Assembly: GCA_003427395.1 (NCBI GenBank)
Contig: BFEA01000054.1
Location: 340,178-375,007, forward strand
Origin: Chara braunii
Lineage: Eukaryota > Streptophyta > Charophyceae > Charales > Characeae
Reading direction: 5' to 3'
Length of the DNA stretch: 34,830 nucleotides
This document shows, in pieces, positions 1 through 10,600 of the stretch; within the stretch, counting starts at the first letter, position 1; every line of letters starts with the position of its first letter. Made by a program: the position numbers and the translations under genes. The notes below the pieces were generated by a model. It was not told the DNA's origin and searched no databases. It saw only the letters and a list, made by a program, of their open reading frames with translations.

Positions 1-40
<40 letters not shown>
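1..40. repeat. poly(G) homopolymer at window edge
   Basis: Forty uninterrupted G residues open the window. This may be a real homopolymer or a low-quality edge of an assembled contig. There is no coding content. Confidence 0.95.
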
Positions 41-41
<1 letters not shown>

Positions 42-89
42 GAGAAGGCCCGTGGGATGGAGCTGCCAACCCTCTGTTGTGGTGCCCCA

Positions 90-179
90 GTTAATCCACC
101 AGTACCTTTCCCAACATGGAGGCCGCACTCGGCCTCCGGTGGCGGCCAGATGCGTCGCCAAAGGTACTGCCGGTTTAAC
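90..179. mobile_element. 90-bp fold-back element (TTAAACCACCAGTACCT family)
   Basis: The 20-nt arm at 90-109 is nearly the reverse complement of 160-179, and the core between them is GC-rich. The same terminal motif bounds a 118-bp element at 14176-14293, and one end occurs alone at 830-848. Repeated use of one terminus suggests a miniature inverted-repeat transposon family. No transposase is present. Confidence 0.6.
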
Positions 180-411
180 CTTCGTGTTTGCTACCACCTC
201 AAAGAGGTGGATTGTGTGTGCGAGGGCCTGTAGGCTAGCCGCATTTGCCTTGAACAGCACGGTGAGGTCGTCTGGTCTGCAAATAGCGAGGTAAGGGGGG
301 TTAGGTGCGGCAACAGTTCTTTTTTCTTTTTCTTTTGCAAAGGAAGCCCTTGTGCAAGGTCTCTATCCCGGAGGTGATGAGAGAACCACCAGAATTGAGA
401 CTTTGTTTGCC

Positions 412-470
412 GGGCTGCTCCATCTATCGGTGGGGAGCGACACCTGCGGGGAACGGGGTCCAGCATCCCT
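412..470 (+). repeat. dispersed repeat, copy 1
   Basis: The sequence around GGTGGGGAGCGACACC and GGGTCCAGCAT recurs in inverted orientation at 4628-4690. Translations of the two copies keep a similar string (IYRWG..AGN.VQH), so it may derive from a decayed coding repeat. The family is not recognised. Confidence 0.5.
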
Positions 471-976
471 TGGATACATCGATTTAGTACAGCGTTTCCT
501 TTCCGTTGGTGGTTCTGGGGCTATAGCCTTTTTACACCCTACTCTGGAGCTCCGTCTCTCCCATGGAGCTGCCCTGGCAATTGATTGGCTTCCTATTCTA
601 GGGCTCCTTCTTGCCACTGGCCCAGCCCTCTCCTGGAAATTGCAAACTGATCCTTCTTGTCCTATATCCCCCTCTGGCCCATCAGTCCACATCCGTTTCC
701 GTTTCCCGGGGTGTCTGCAGCGCCCCTGTAACTTCGGCGGCTCCCCCCCCTTGGGGAGCTATTTGCATCTGGGAGCAGGTCCCAAAAGGTTTCTCCTTTT
801 TCCAATCCTCTAAAGTGTCCTTCTTGTCGTTAAACCACCAGTACTTGGCCCAGCTATCAAGTCCGAGCCTCGGCCGACCGGTAGCCTCCCTCCTCCGTAA
901 ACCCTCCGCCTTCGGTTCCCTGAGACAGGCCCAGTGATTGGGTTTCTTCTCATCATTGAGCTCCCTCTTTCCCCTG

Positions 977-1164
977 CCCTGCTCCTGAAATGTGGCACGA
1001 TGTCTGAGTCATTTACTCTGGGGCCGTAAGTATCCCGGCCCACCCTACCTGCCATGTCCGGCATAGTTCCTTCCCATCTCCCCCCAGTCCCTCCCTGCTC
1101 CTGGAATGTGCTACTCAGTCTGAGCCATTGATCCTGGGCCTGTAACTATACTGGCCCACCCTTT
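977..1164 (+). repeat. diverged direct repeat, period about 116 bp
   Basis: Two copies (977-1046 and 1093-1164) share CCCTGCTCCTG, GTCTGAG and GGCCCACCCT in the same order. It is a decayed tandem duplication with no coding sign. Confidence 0.6.
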
Positions 1165-1406
1165 GGGCCCGCAACACACCTAAATTTCCACTGCTTTCCA
1201 CTGCCCTACTCGCTCCCCGTCCTGCGCGATCCCCCCGTTCTGGCTCCGGAGCCTCACTTCCCCATTGGCCCACCCCACCCCTCCGGCCTCCTTGACACCC
1301 CCTTTTGTGCCGCCCTTAGGTAATCTGTTGCTGTTCTGTAGACCCCTCTGATGTTGTTGATCCCCTGTCCTTGCTGACCCTTCCTCTGACTGACGTTGGG
1401 ACGGGG

Positions 1407-1555
1407 AGGTACCCCCGGAGAGAGGAGAGCGTGGTCGAGGGGTAAGGGGTGAGGGGAGGGGGGTGAGGAAGAGGGCAGTCGGGCGGGGAGGTTATGGGGG
1501 GCACCGGACGAAGCAGGAGAGAGGGGGGGGGGCGGGGGGGGGGNGGGGGGACGGC
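1407..1555. repeat. G-rich low-complexity tract with one unresolved base
   Basis: A purine-rich stretch with long G runs and an N at 1544. The unresolved base suggests difficult sequencing across the G runs. The glycine/proline-rich frames across it are not credible proteins. Confidence 0.85.
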
Positions 1556-1695
1556 AAAGGGACTGCGAAGTGCGTCAAGGGGCTTTAAAACCCATCTGTG
1601 TTGGTCTCTCCTCCAGTTCTTCCACTGTTGCTGTGTCCGCTGGAGTTCTGGTATGCTTATTTTTCCAATGTCTAGATTGGCCCTGATCATTGCTC

Positions 1696-2127
1696 CCAGC
1701 GTCTCTATTACCAAGACAAAGAGAAGGGAGGGGCTATTGGGTCACCTTGTCTTGCCAACCTTTGCAGGGCCAAGGGTGGGGCCAGGTACCCTTATTTTTT
1801 CAATGTCTGGATTAACCCTTTTTGAAAAACAATTGATTGTGCACAAGCTGCGCTCCTTTTTTTGTTTTTGGTTTGGGTGTTTTGCACTTCTATTTTGTAT
1901 GTATGATGAACTTCAATAAAATACGCTTTGGATGCAAAAAATGCCAATCCAAATTGATGAAAATAAGAAAAAAAAGGCTTACTAAGAAAGTAAACACAAC
2001 ATATTCCCAACGCCTCTATTACAAAGACAAAGAGAAAGGGGCCCCAGGGGGGGGGGCCGGGGCGGTATGGGGTCACCTTGTCTTACCAACCCTCGCAGGG
2101 CCAAGGGTGGGGCTAAGTGGCTGTTTA
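1696..2127 (+). repeat. direct repeat pair about 310 bp apart
   Basis: Copies at 1696-1790 and 2004-2117 share the ordered blocks CTCTATTAC.AAGACAAAGAGAA, GGTCACCTTGTCTT and CAGGGCCAAGGGTGGGGC. This is a diverged segmental duplication, with the AT-rich spacer 1790-2003 between the copies. No coding function is seen. Confidence 0.75.
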
Positions 2128-2201
2128 GCATGACATTTGTTGCTGCTGTTCCAATGAAATATGTTTACCTAGTTAAACAAGAGAAGGGGCAAAGTTTTTG
2201 T

Positions 2202-2320
2202 TTTTCCTTGAGCATAACTCCAGGACATCTATCCACATTGTCGTCTGCTTTTTTTTTCAAGTCGATAAAAAAAAGTGACCACCATTTTTCCTTAAGCATA
2301 ACTCCAGGACTGCATCTGGC
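2202..2320 (+). repeat. short direct repeat
   Basis: The block CATAACTCCAGGAC, preceded by TTTTTCCTT, occurs twice, about 80 bp apart. It looks like a decayed tandem unit. Confidence 0.6.
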
Positions 2321-2599
2321 CCCCTGTGCCTTGTATGTCTTATCTTTTCATTGACCAGCAGGATATTATTCTGGATGTCATGACGATCAGGCTTGAATCC
2401 TGATTGGTCTGGAATCTGGATGGATGAGTTTTGGGTATAGGGCCAGCGGTTTGTTAGCCCCGGCTATGCATCCCTATTGCCAACCGCCCTATTGGCAAAA
2501 TGGCTGGCCCCATTGATTTACGATAGGCATATTTTTGGCAATAGGGACGAGCCGCCTATTGGTAGGCAATAGGCAAGAACGGGACTGGGTTTAGCCAAC

Positions 2600-2986
2600 A
2601 AAAAAGATGTGTGTTTGGGAATAGACGGTGAAATAAAAAGGCTATAGGGGCAGCCAGAACACCTAAGCACTCACTATGCGAAAAATGGTCAAAAGATATG
2701 GTTGTGTGACTTACTCTCGACTTGGAACGGGCTGAGCTGCAAAAGCTCCCCTGGTCTGGCTTATTCTCATATCAGCCCAACCAATGACAGGGCAAACCAA
2801 AAGATATGTGTACTGGCAGTACACCGTAAAAAAATGGCTATAGGGAAGCCAGAAAACCTCCGGAACACAATGCTAAAAAACGTTAAAAGATGGAATAGCT
2901 GCATGACTGTCCACTCGAACTCTGCCTGACCGGCAATAGCTCTACTGGTCTGCCTATTCTCATATCAGCCCCAACCAATCACAGGG
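2600..2986 (+). repeat. tandem duplication of a unit of about 193 bp
   Basis: Copy 1 (2600-2798) and copy 2 (2799-2986) share GGCTATAGGG, a GTCAAAAGAT / GTTAAAAGAT block and TATTCTCATATCAGCCC followed by CCAATnACAGGGCA. The copies are clearly diverged. The flanking 2450-2590 also repeats GGCAATAGG on both strands. Confidence 0.75.
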
Positions 2987-3040
2987 CACTGCAGTGGCAG
3001 CCGAACCCCCGGATTGGTTAGCATCCCACTCAGTACCTTG

Positions 3041-3190
3041 CCACACCCACTGTCGAAACGAAAAAAGAACGAATGCATCTGCTTCAGATAGTGGTAAGAT
3101 GCATCCGTTGCTATTCATAGTAACTGATGCATCTTGCCATTCGCTGCAGGAAGATGCACTCGTACTTGTTTCGCTTCGACAGTGGTGTGG
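3041..3190. mobile_element. 150-bp fold-back element
   Basis: The left end (CCACACCCACTGTCGAAACG) pairs with the right end (CGCTTCGACAGTGGTGTGG). Complementarity continues inward through GATGCATC, so the element is an imperfect hairpin along its whole length, like a miniature inverted-repeat element. No open frame of interest. Confidence 0.75.
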
Positions 3191-3298
3191 CGAAGCCCTC
3201 AGACTTGGAACAAAGCAACCAGATAGTCCATAGATGTCTGCCGACCCCAGATTGCTTAGTTGCCCATTCAGACTTGGAACAAAGGGGGTGGGGGTATT

Positions 3299-3299
<1 letters not shown>

Positions 3300-3343
<44 letters not shown>
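3300..3343. repeat. poly(C) homopolymer
   Basis: About 44 consecutive C residues. All overlapping proline- or glycine-run reading frames are artefacts of this tract, and the true length may be misassembled. Confidence 0.95.
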
Positions 3344-3345
<2 letters not shown>

Positions 3346-3949
3346 TCCTCCTTGCACATACTGCGAACTGTCCACTCCCAAAAAGTTGGCCACCCTCACA
3401 AACACTGCCCCTCCTGAACTGTCCAATGGCAACCCAAATATGGAGGTGGTGGGATTACAGCATGGCATTGGCATTATCTGACAGGAAAACATTCCAATTC
3501 CATGGCTCACAAAATTTTTACTGTTGGGCAAACGGACTCAGTAATCAAACCAATGGCCGAAATTCACGGTGTAGTTATTCAGCTAGACAAGATTATCAGT
3601 ACTGATGACAATATGGAGAGCTAGATGCGCTTTCGAGAGAAGCAACATGACTTCAGATTCATACAGGCAAAAAAACAATATCGGAAGAAACAATCCATAC
3701 CAAAATTCACGACGGCTGACAGAAGACGAAACAGGATCTCAAAATACAAAATGATCACACAGAAAGAGTCCAACTAATCAAATCATTTACAAACATCTGG
3801 TGATTCTGATTAGACCCAGGAAGAAAGCTTTGGGCCCTGGACAGAGACCATAACCTTGTATGCAAGCCTCGGCACTCATGGGAACATCAACGGGAAAGGC
3901 TACCAATGAACCACTTCTCCTTTCCCATTCACCCTACCAACTTTATTCT

Positions 3950-4375
3950 CCTTCCAGCACCACAGTCAGCACATCCAGCACAGCCACCACAACCAGCACA
4001 GCCAGCACCGCCAGCATAGCCACCACTGCCACGGGAACCCCGACCATCACCCCCTCATGCACCTCTGAACCCTCCCCTTATTCAATCTCTCGTAATGTCC
4101 ATGATGCCGTCACAGACTCCACCTCTAACACCCTCTCCCTCCACCTGTCCATCCGCCTGAGCCCTCCCTATCCCTGCTAGACCCACCTATTCCCCCCTCC
4201 CCGCTATCACCCACATCTTCCCCCCTACTTATTCAATCTCCCATACTGCCCATGAACCCGTCACACACTCCACCTCTAACACCCTCTCCCTCCAGCTCTC
4301 CATCCTCCTGAGCCCGCCCTGTCCCTGCTAAACCCACCTGTCCCTCTTCCCCACCTATCATCCACATCTTCCCCG
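3950..4375 (+). repeat. AGCACC-rich tract followed by a tandem duplication of about 148 bp
   Basis: Bases 3950-4035 repeat CAGCAC / CCAGCA. From about 4078 a unit beginning TATTCAATCTC and containing ACTCCACCTCTAACACC is present twice (again at about 4228). The Ser/Thr-rich frame across it has no domain and stops inside the first unit's end, so I treat it as non-coding. Confidence 0.7.
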
Positions 4376-4627
4376 CCTGATTGCCGGGCAGCAATGGTTC
4401 TCTCTCCACAGAAAAATGATTGTGAGAACGGAGTCAGGGAGGGGGGGGGATACATCACATTAAAATCGTAGGAGGATAGGGGACTAGAGAAAAGAGTGCC
4501 AGAAACTCGTTGGAATGAAAAAAAAAAAGGGTTTTTTTTCTGTACTCGAATGCCACTGAATAGGAAATGGATGCTGGACCTGCTTGCCAGCCATGAACTA
4601 CAACAGAAAATCTGCAGAACAGGAATG

Positions 4628-4690
4628 AAATGCTGGACCCGATTTCCAGCAGTTGACGTTCCCCACCTATAATAGATAGGAGCCTGCACG
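4628..4690 (-). repeat. dispersed repeat, copy 2 (inverted)
   Basis: Reverse-complement counterpart of 412-470, sharing GGTGGGGAACG and GGGTCCAGCAT. It lies just upstream of the purine tract that precedes the PPR gene. Confidence 0.5.
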
Positions 4691-4817
4691 TCCATGGGAT
4701 GGGACCTGCAATGAGGGGCTGCTCATATCACTCCTTACAATACGGCTTCCCCTTGCAGTTTCTCTTAAAAAAAAACAAGTCAAAAAAGAAAGACATGGCA
4801 CGGCAAGGATGTTACCG

Positions 4818-4880
4818 AGAGAGGGAGGGAGGGAGGGAGGGAGGGAGGAAGGGAGGGAGGGAGGGAGGAAGGGAGGGAGG
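4818..4880. repeat. (GGGA)n / (GGAA)n purine tract
   Basis: About 60 bp of GGGAGGGA repeats just upstream of the PPR gene. A purine tract near a 5' end could affect transcription, but that is speculation. Confidence 0.9.
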
Positions 4881-5134
4881 ATCTGAATATATTTGTCTGC
4901 TGCGCTGGTTGCATGCCCTACCGAACGATGACATGCCTTGTGCTCCGCAGAGTTGGAAAAAAGAGAAAAGAATTGGTGCCCAATGACGTGGCGAGCAGAA
5001 GATACGGATTCTCGGGGAGCTGATTACAGAAGGTAGGGGAGGTGGGAGGATCTGATTTTTTTTTCTGTTGGGCTCATTGCATGTTACCCGATGTCGTGGC
5101 GGGATCGGGATCATTGGTCTGTTCTCTGCTTCAG
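4873..5134 (+). repeat. direct duplication overlapping the proposed start codon
   Basis: The block starting GGAGGATCTGA at 4873 recurs at 5045. In both copies it is followed by TTTTCTG/TTGTCTG-like sequence, TTGCATG and a CCGA.. stretch, and each copy ends with a pyrimidine run plus CAG (about 4950 and 5134). The first ATG of the PPR frame (5091) lies inside copy 2. The start may therefore be wrong, and a splice acceptor at 5134 is an alternative beginning of this exon. Confidence 0.6.
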
Positions 5135-7355
5135 ATATCACAAACACACGGCGCGCTGCGACAACCTGACAGGGAGCAATGTCCGTTCGCCAGCCTTCGC
5201 TGCCCAACTAGGTTCTTCTTGTCTGCATCCTCCTCTTCCTCCTCCTCGTCTCCGGGAGCGGTTCCCCTGTTTCTGCCGGAAACAACACGTGGAAGGATAT
5301 TCTTGTCCCTCTCACAGCTGCCGGCTATGGCGGTGGAAGAGATGGAGTGGTACCCCGGCATTGAGATATCCGTACAGAGGGCGAGGAGGGGCCACTGCTG
5401 CAGCAGCTCCAAGAGGAGGAGGAGGAGGAGGAGGAGGAGGAGGAGGAGGATGGTTGTTGGGACATGCTGCTCAGTGGATTACGAGCCGGGAGTTCGATCC
5501 GGATCGGGATTGGAATGACGGTCGAGATCGGAGTTTGCCTGCGAAGGCCGTTGATAAAGCCACTGCCTTTGATAACTTGGACACATTTGCAGAACCCAAC
5601 GGCTACTTCTCTTGGAATGGGGTGGAAGAGTTGTCGGCAACATATGATGGGATGCCACGTGGCAGGGACGGGCCTTCCTCATCATCTATTGGCAGAGAGA
5701 TCGAGCAGGGAGAGGAGAAGAGAGGGAGGAGGGGAAGGGGTGGTCGTGAGAGCCGCACAAATGGGAGGGAAGACGAGGGCGACTCCGCTTTGTTAAATAG
5801 TTTGTCAAGTGCCACATCGTTGTCTGAAATTTACCGGGAGGGAGAGAAGGGCAATCAAGGCATAAATGGCGCGGAGGGGGGCCAAAAGGAGTTGGGTAAA
5901 GAGGAGGAAGAGGTGGTTTCTCGTCGATACCCAGGAGGACGGGAACAGGATCGAGATTGGGACAGATCTGGCAATCGAGATGGGCGAGGGAGGAGGCGCG
6001 GTGGATGGACCAGGACGACCTATGGGTCTTCAGGACTGAGGGACAAGGAAGGGAGCAGCAGGGGTGAGAGAGAGGGAGAGGGAGAGGGTCGGGCTGACAA
6101 GATGTCATCAGAGCGAAGACCGGAGCGCGCCACGTGGAATCGAGCAGGCTGGTCAGAGGCACGTGGCGGGAAGCCTGGGTCGGAAAGGGGGACAGGGGGG
6201 ACGCACTGGAGGTCATCTGGCCACGTGGGCGGGGCTATGGAGGCTCGAAGATCGGGTGCCTCAGAGGTCTCGTCGCGAAGAATGTCACGTGGACAGGAAG
6301 GAGGAAGGAGGGGGGGATCTGATGCTGACGTGGCGAGACGGATGACAGGCATCCATGGAGGAGGGTGGTGGTACGAAGGTCGGGACCGGGATGGCAGATG
6401 GCCAAGGGTACCGAAGGTGGAGACCAGGATGGCAGATGGTGTTAACCGTGGCGGTCGTCGAGGTTCCCCATCTTCCCCTCCTCCCAATCTGCCGCTGCAA
6501 GGGAAGTGCCAGGAGCGGAAGCAGTCTTCCACGCGTCACGGGGAGCCCGGAAGTGCCATGCGTGCTGATGACGTGTCCGGCGGGCTAGGAGGAGAAGTAG
6601 GTGGTAGCAACCGACGATCGCACCAGAGTGCGCCGCCATTGGGATCGGGAGAGAGGAGGGAGAATCCGAAGAGCCAGAAGAGGATAGATATGATGATGAT
6701 GAAATGGTTAAGAGGCACGGAGGTGGCTATGGTGCCATCGAGCGATGACAAAGAGGAACTGTGGATGGATGTTCGTGATGAGGAGGTAGCAAAGAAGTAC
6801 ACATCATTACTGCAAGACGATAAACTGAATGACGTGTACGGATTAATGTATCGGACTCTCCAGCAGTGCTTACACTCTCCCCAGGGTTTGCCGACTTTGC
6901 GGAGGCAAAGGCGATCTTCGTCGAGTCAAGCCTGTGGCAGTCCCTCCTCCTCCTCCTCCTCCTCCTCCTCCTTCATGTCCTCAGTGGCAGCCATTGATGC
7001 AGGAGCAACAACAGCATTGTCGTATTCCTCATCAATTTCGATGCTTGGTCGGAAGGAAGAGGAGGACGAGGGGGAGGAGGAGGAGGAGGAGGAGGGGGGG
7101 CGGGAGGAGCAGCAGGCGGCTGTAGTAGATCACATGCTCATGCTGAGGGCGTGCCTCAGGCAAGATAACCTGCGATTGGCGTTTGCCTATGCTCTGCTGA
7201 TCCCGGCATGTCTAAGTTGTTATCATGCCATCATGTCTATCTGTGCTAAGTGGGGGAATCTCGAAGGCGCTGTCCAAGCACTCCGGATCGCACGCAGAAG
7301 AGGACTGGTGTTAGATGTCCTGTCGTATTCTATCGTCATTACAGCCTGCGCAAAG
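5091..7355 (+). CDS. PPR gene exon 1: disordered N-terminus and first PPR helices
   Basis: The frame is open from ATG 5091 (in-frame TAG at 5034) to the donor GTGTGT at 7356, 755 codons. Residues about 1-550 are low-complexity: a poly-Gly run from (GGA)n at about 5410-5450, then many RGRG, RDRD and EGEGEG stretches. Conserved-looking sequence starts near 6764 ([19 protein letters not shown]). A poly-Ser run (TCC repeats, 6940-6975) and a poly-Glu run (7060-7100) interrupt it. The last part, from [16 protein letters not shown], is PPR unit 1 and the first 13 residues of unit 2. Reading past 7355 enters a CTC-rich intron. The start codon is tentative because it lies in a duplicated block. Confidence 0.8.
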
Positions 7356-7663
7356 GTGTGTTTCACAGGCTACTCAGACCCTACGCTGGCAAAGCATCAG
7401 CGATCGAGTCCTCCCTCATTTCCTCCTCCTCCTCCTCCTCCTCCTCTCTCTCTCCTCTCTCTCTCTCCTTTCCCCCCTACCTCTCGCTCTCCCTGCTGCA
7501 CCTCTGTCCCTTGCTATATTTATCTCTCTAGCTGCACAGACATGGAGTGCTCCATCTATTATACATATGTCTCTGTACTTTTGTCTGTACCTGCCTTTCT
7601 TTTTCTGTAGCTGGATTTTTTATTGCAGTGACTGGTTTGCAATTGCTTTCTTTCACTATGAGG

Positions 7664-7696
<33 letters not shown>

Positions 7697-10600
7697 TATG
7701 TAGTAGCTCTGTGACATAGCACCATCTGGTTTCTTGCTTGATTTTCTGTTCTTTTGAAAATATAATATAAACTCGAGCCAATTGTGCGTCAATCTCTTTG
7801 TCTGTGTGGCAGGCAGGGGATGCAAAACGTGCTATCGCTATGTATGAAGACATGAGAGCCGCTCAGATTCAGCCGAACACCATTGTGTACAATGCATTGA
7901 TTGGTATATTGATAAAGACAGGCCAGCTGGAGAGAGCTCTTAGCCTGTATGACAACATGATAACGGTGAGTAGCGGTGATTAACCGTGGTAACTGTGAGT
8001 GTAAGTGAGTGGAACAGTTCAAAGAAAAAAGAAACGGTGACAGCAACGCATTGATTGGTACCTTGACAACGAAGCTGAGCTGTAGAGGGCTGTCGTAGCC
8101 TATACAATGGCATGGTAACGGTGAGTAATGGTGAGTAACGGTGAGTAAATGTGTGACCAAAGGTGAGTAACGGTGAGTATAAGTGAATGAAAGAGTACGA
8201 AACGAAATAAGCCGAGCTGGATAAGGCTGTCGTAGCCTATACAATGGCATGGTAACGGTGAGTAACGGTGAGTAATGGTGAGTAACGGTGAGTAACAGTG
8301 AGTGACGATGAGCAAAGGTGAGTAACGGTGAGTAACGGTGAGTAACGGTGAGTAACGGTGAGTATAAGTGAATGAAAGAGTACGAAACAAAATAAGTCGA
8401 TCTGGAGAGGGCTGTCGTACCCTGTACAATGGCATGGTAACGGTGAGCAACGGTAAGCAACAGTGAGCAACGGTGCGTCCAACATTGAGAGTGGTGGAGC
8501 GAGAACGCCCTTTGTCTCAAAAAAATCCAACTCTGGACAGGTCTCAACCCACTCTTGACCTTTATGTAGAACAAGTGAACTCGCCGCGGCTACGCTCGCG
8601 GCACCGTCCACACTGATGGTAACTCCACGTCCTCCTCTGCCTCGTCCTTCCTGATGGCAGTCATTTTCCATCTGTTCCTCCTCTTCCCTGGCTCATTCTC
8701 GCCTTCCCCCACCTCCTCCATCCTCCTCCCATTTCCACCCCCCTCCTCATCTCCCTGCTTCTGTGTCCTTCCCTCCTCCACCTCATGTTCTCCTGCTCAC
8801 CTGCCCCTCGTCTGTTCCTCCTCATGTCTGTCCTTCGTTGTTCTCCTCCATGTGCCACCTGGCATGCACCCTTTCAATGCCCAACACAGGTCGTACCATG
8901 TGGGCTGAATGGAACTACATGGGCGATAGTAGCATGGAGAGACAGTGACAAAACGATCACGGAATGTGAGGAGCGGAAGGAGGAGGGTGCCACCACTGCT
9001 CTTTGCTCTCCTCCCTGGGCCACGCTGGTTGTGTGCCCCTTTTTCTTTGTCATTATTATATTTGGGCTTGTCGTCCCTCTTGTCCTTCTCCCCCCCGGGA
9101 GTTCGTCCTTGTTTTACAGCTTCTCCTCATCTTTATGTTCGATCACTTTTCAATTGGCATGGCCCCTGTGCAAAAGCAATGCACATAAGTCGGGAAGTGA
9201 TACAAATTAAAAAGGAGAAACAAAAGGAAAAAAAAAATGTTATCGGCCTCGAATTCATCTGGGCTCCTCTTCCATGTCTACCTCCTCCTCCCCCTCTTCC
9301 TTCTCCTCCTCCTCCACCTCCCCTACCTCTACTCCTCCTCTTGCTCCGGCTCCTGCTCCGCTCCTCCCGGTTCCGCTCCTTTCGACAGAAGTTAGCCAGA
9401 TACATGTGTTACTATAAATAATACAAGACGTATTTGGTCACCTTCTGCGGGACAATGCTGTTTTTTTTTTTTTTTTCCTTCCCTTTTCGTAATTAGTGTG
9501 GTGAGACCCAAGGATGAGTCAGTGGAGCCAATTCCGGTGTGTGCCACGATCTTGTATTATCGACTTGACGGTCTGTGTGCCCTGTATCGGTCAAGTGCAA
9601 ATGTTTGGTTGGGTAGTGAAATGCAGATGCTTGTTTGAAGATCCCGCTTGGGCAGAATGCCGCAGTGGATTGGGATTGGGATTGGGATTGGGATTGTCTA
9701 AAGGGTTGAGGAGGAAGGCCCTGCCATAGGTCACTTCAATATGGGCCCGATTGATTTTCGTTGTTATTATTATTATTCTGATTTGAACAGAACCTTCTGG
9801 TCCTGTGCGCAACCTATTCATATCTAGGTCTTCGTTGGCGATCCGACGCCCGTTATCTCAAACCAACTTGTAACTCCTGACACTGACTGTCTGATTTCTC
9901 TGCAGTTGTCCTGTAGGCATAGTCCCACAGACGTCGGGCCCTTTGTGTCTCGATGATCTAGAACTGGGTCAATTGCATTTATGTTGAGACCCCCCAGGGG
10001 ATGAGAAGTTCGCACCGCAATGAACAACAAGATCTCTGAGCCCCATTCTGAGCCCCATGAGACGCTCCAGTGTCAATCCAGTGGCTGATCTCTGTTTTCC
10101 CACGGAGTCCCATTATCAGTTAGCTGACAGATTGCCACGGAGTCCCACAGAGTCCCCTGAGAGGGGACTGAGGGAAAGGCAAGCTGACAGTCGATCCTCC
10201 ACTACAGTGGAGCGATCAATGCTGTTCAGGGAAGCTTCGGCCAGATGGAAGGGGGCGTGTGTTGAGTCCCATGATGGAATTCGGCTTTTATGACTTGCCG
10301 GGGGAATAGGAACCGGACTGACGCTTCCCAGAAAAGGAAAAAAAAAAGAAGAATTAGATAATCGAGTGGTTGTACCAGCCAAAGCTCATTTACGTATGAT
10401 TATAACATCTGCTGATGTACTTCACTGTTGGGCAGAGGACCTTCGTTAGGTGTCAAATGTGATGCCGTACCTGGTCGTTTAAATCAGACTTCCGTCTTTA
10501 TCAAACGAGACGCAGTTTAGGCAAGTGTTTCTTGTCATCCTGCCAAGGATTGTACCTCTGTTATAATGAAGCCAGAGATTTGTACATGACTTGTGACATA

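Larger units (their letters stand above)
41..5090. other. repeat-rich region upstream of the PPR gene, no gene recognised
   Basis: About 5 kb without a protein I recognise on either strand. It consists of pyrimidine- and purine-rich tracts, poly(C), diverged direct repeats and small fold-backs, listed separately. Reading frames here come from simple sequence (Pro, Ser/Thr, Gly runs) and have no domain. Nothing I can identify as a promoter stands out, although an AT-rich TATAT stretch lies near 4887. Upstream non-coding exons of the PPR gene could lie here but cannot be shown. Confidence 0.6.

Noticed and set aside
5686-6532. Minus-strand Pro/Ser-rich frames opposite exon 1
   Set aside because: Shadow frames of the purine-rich coding strand; the plus strand leads into genuine PPR sequence.
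7789-8574. 261-codon minus-strand open frame rich in [10 protein letters not shown] repeats
   Set aside because: It is the antisense reading of the GTGAGTAACG array and exon-end duplications in intron 2; repeat units whose lengths preserve openness explain it.
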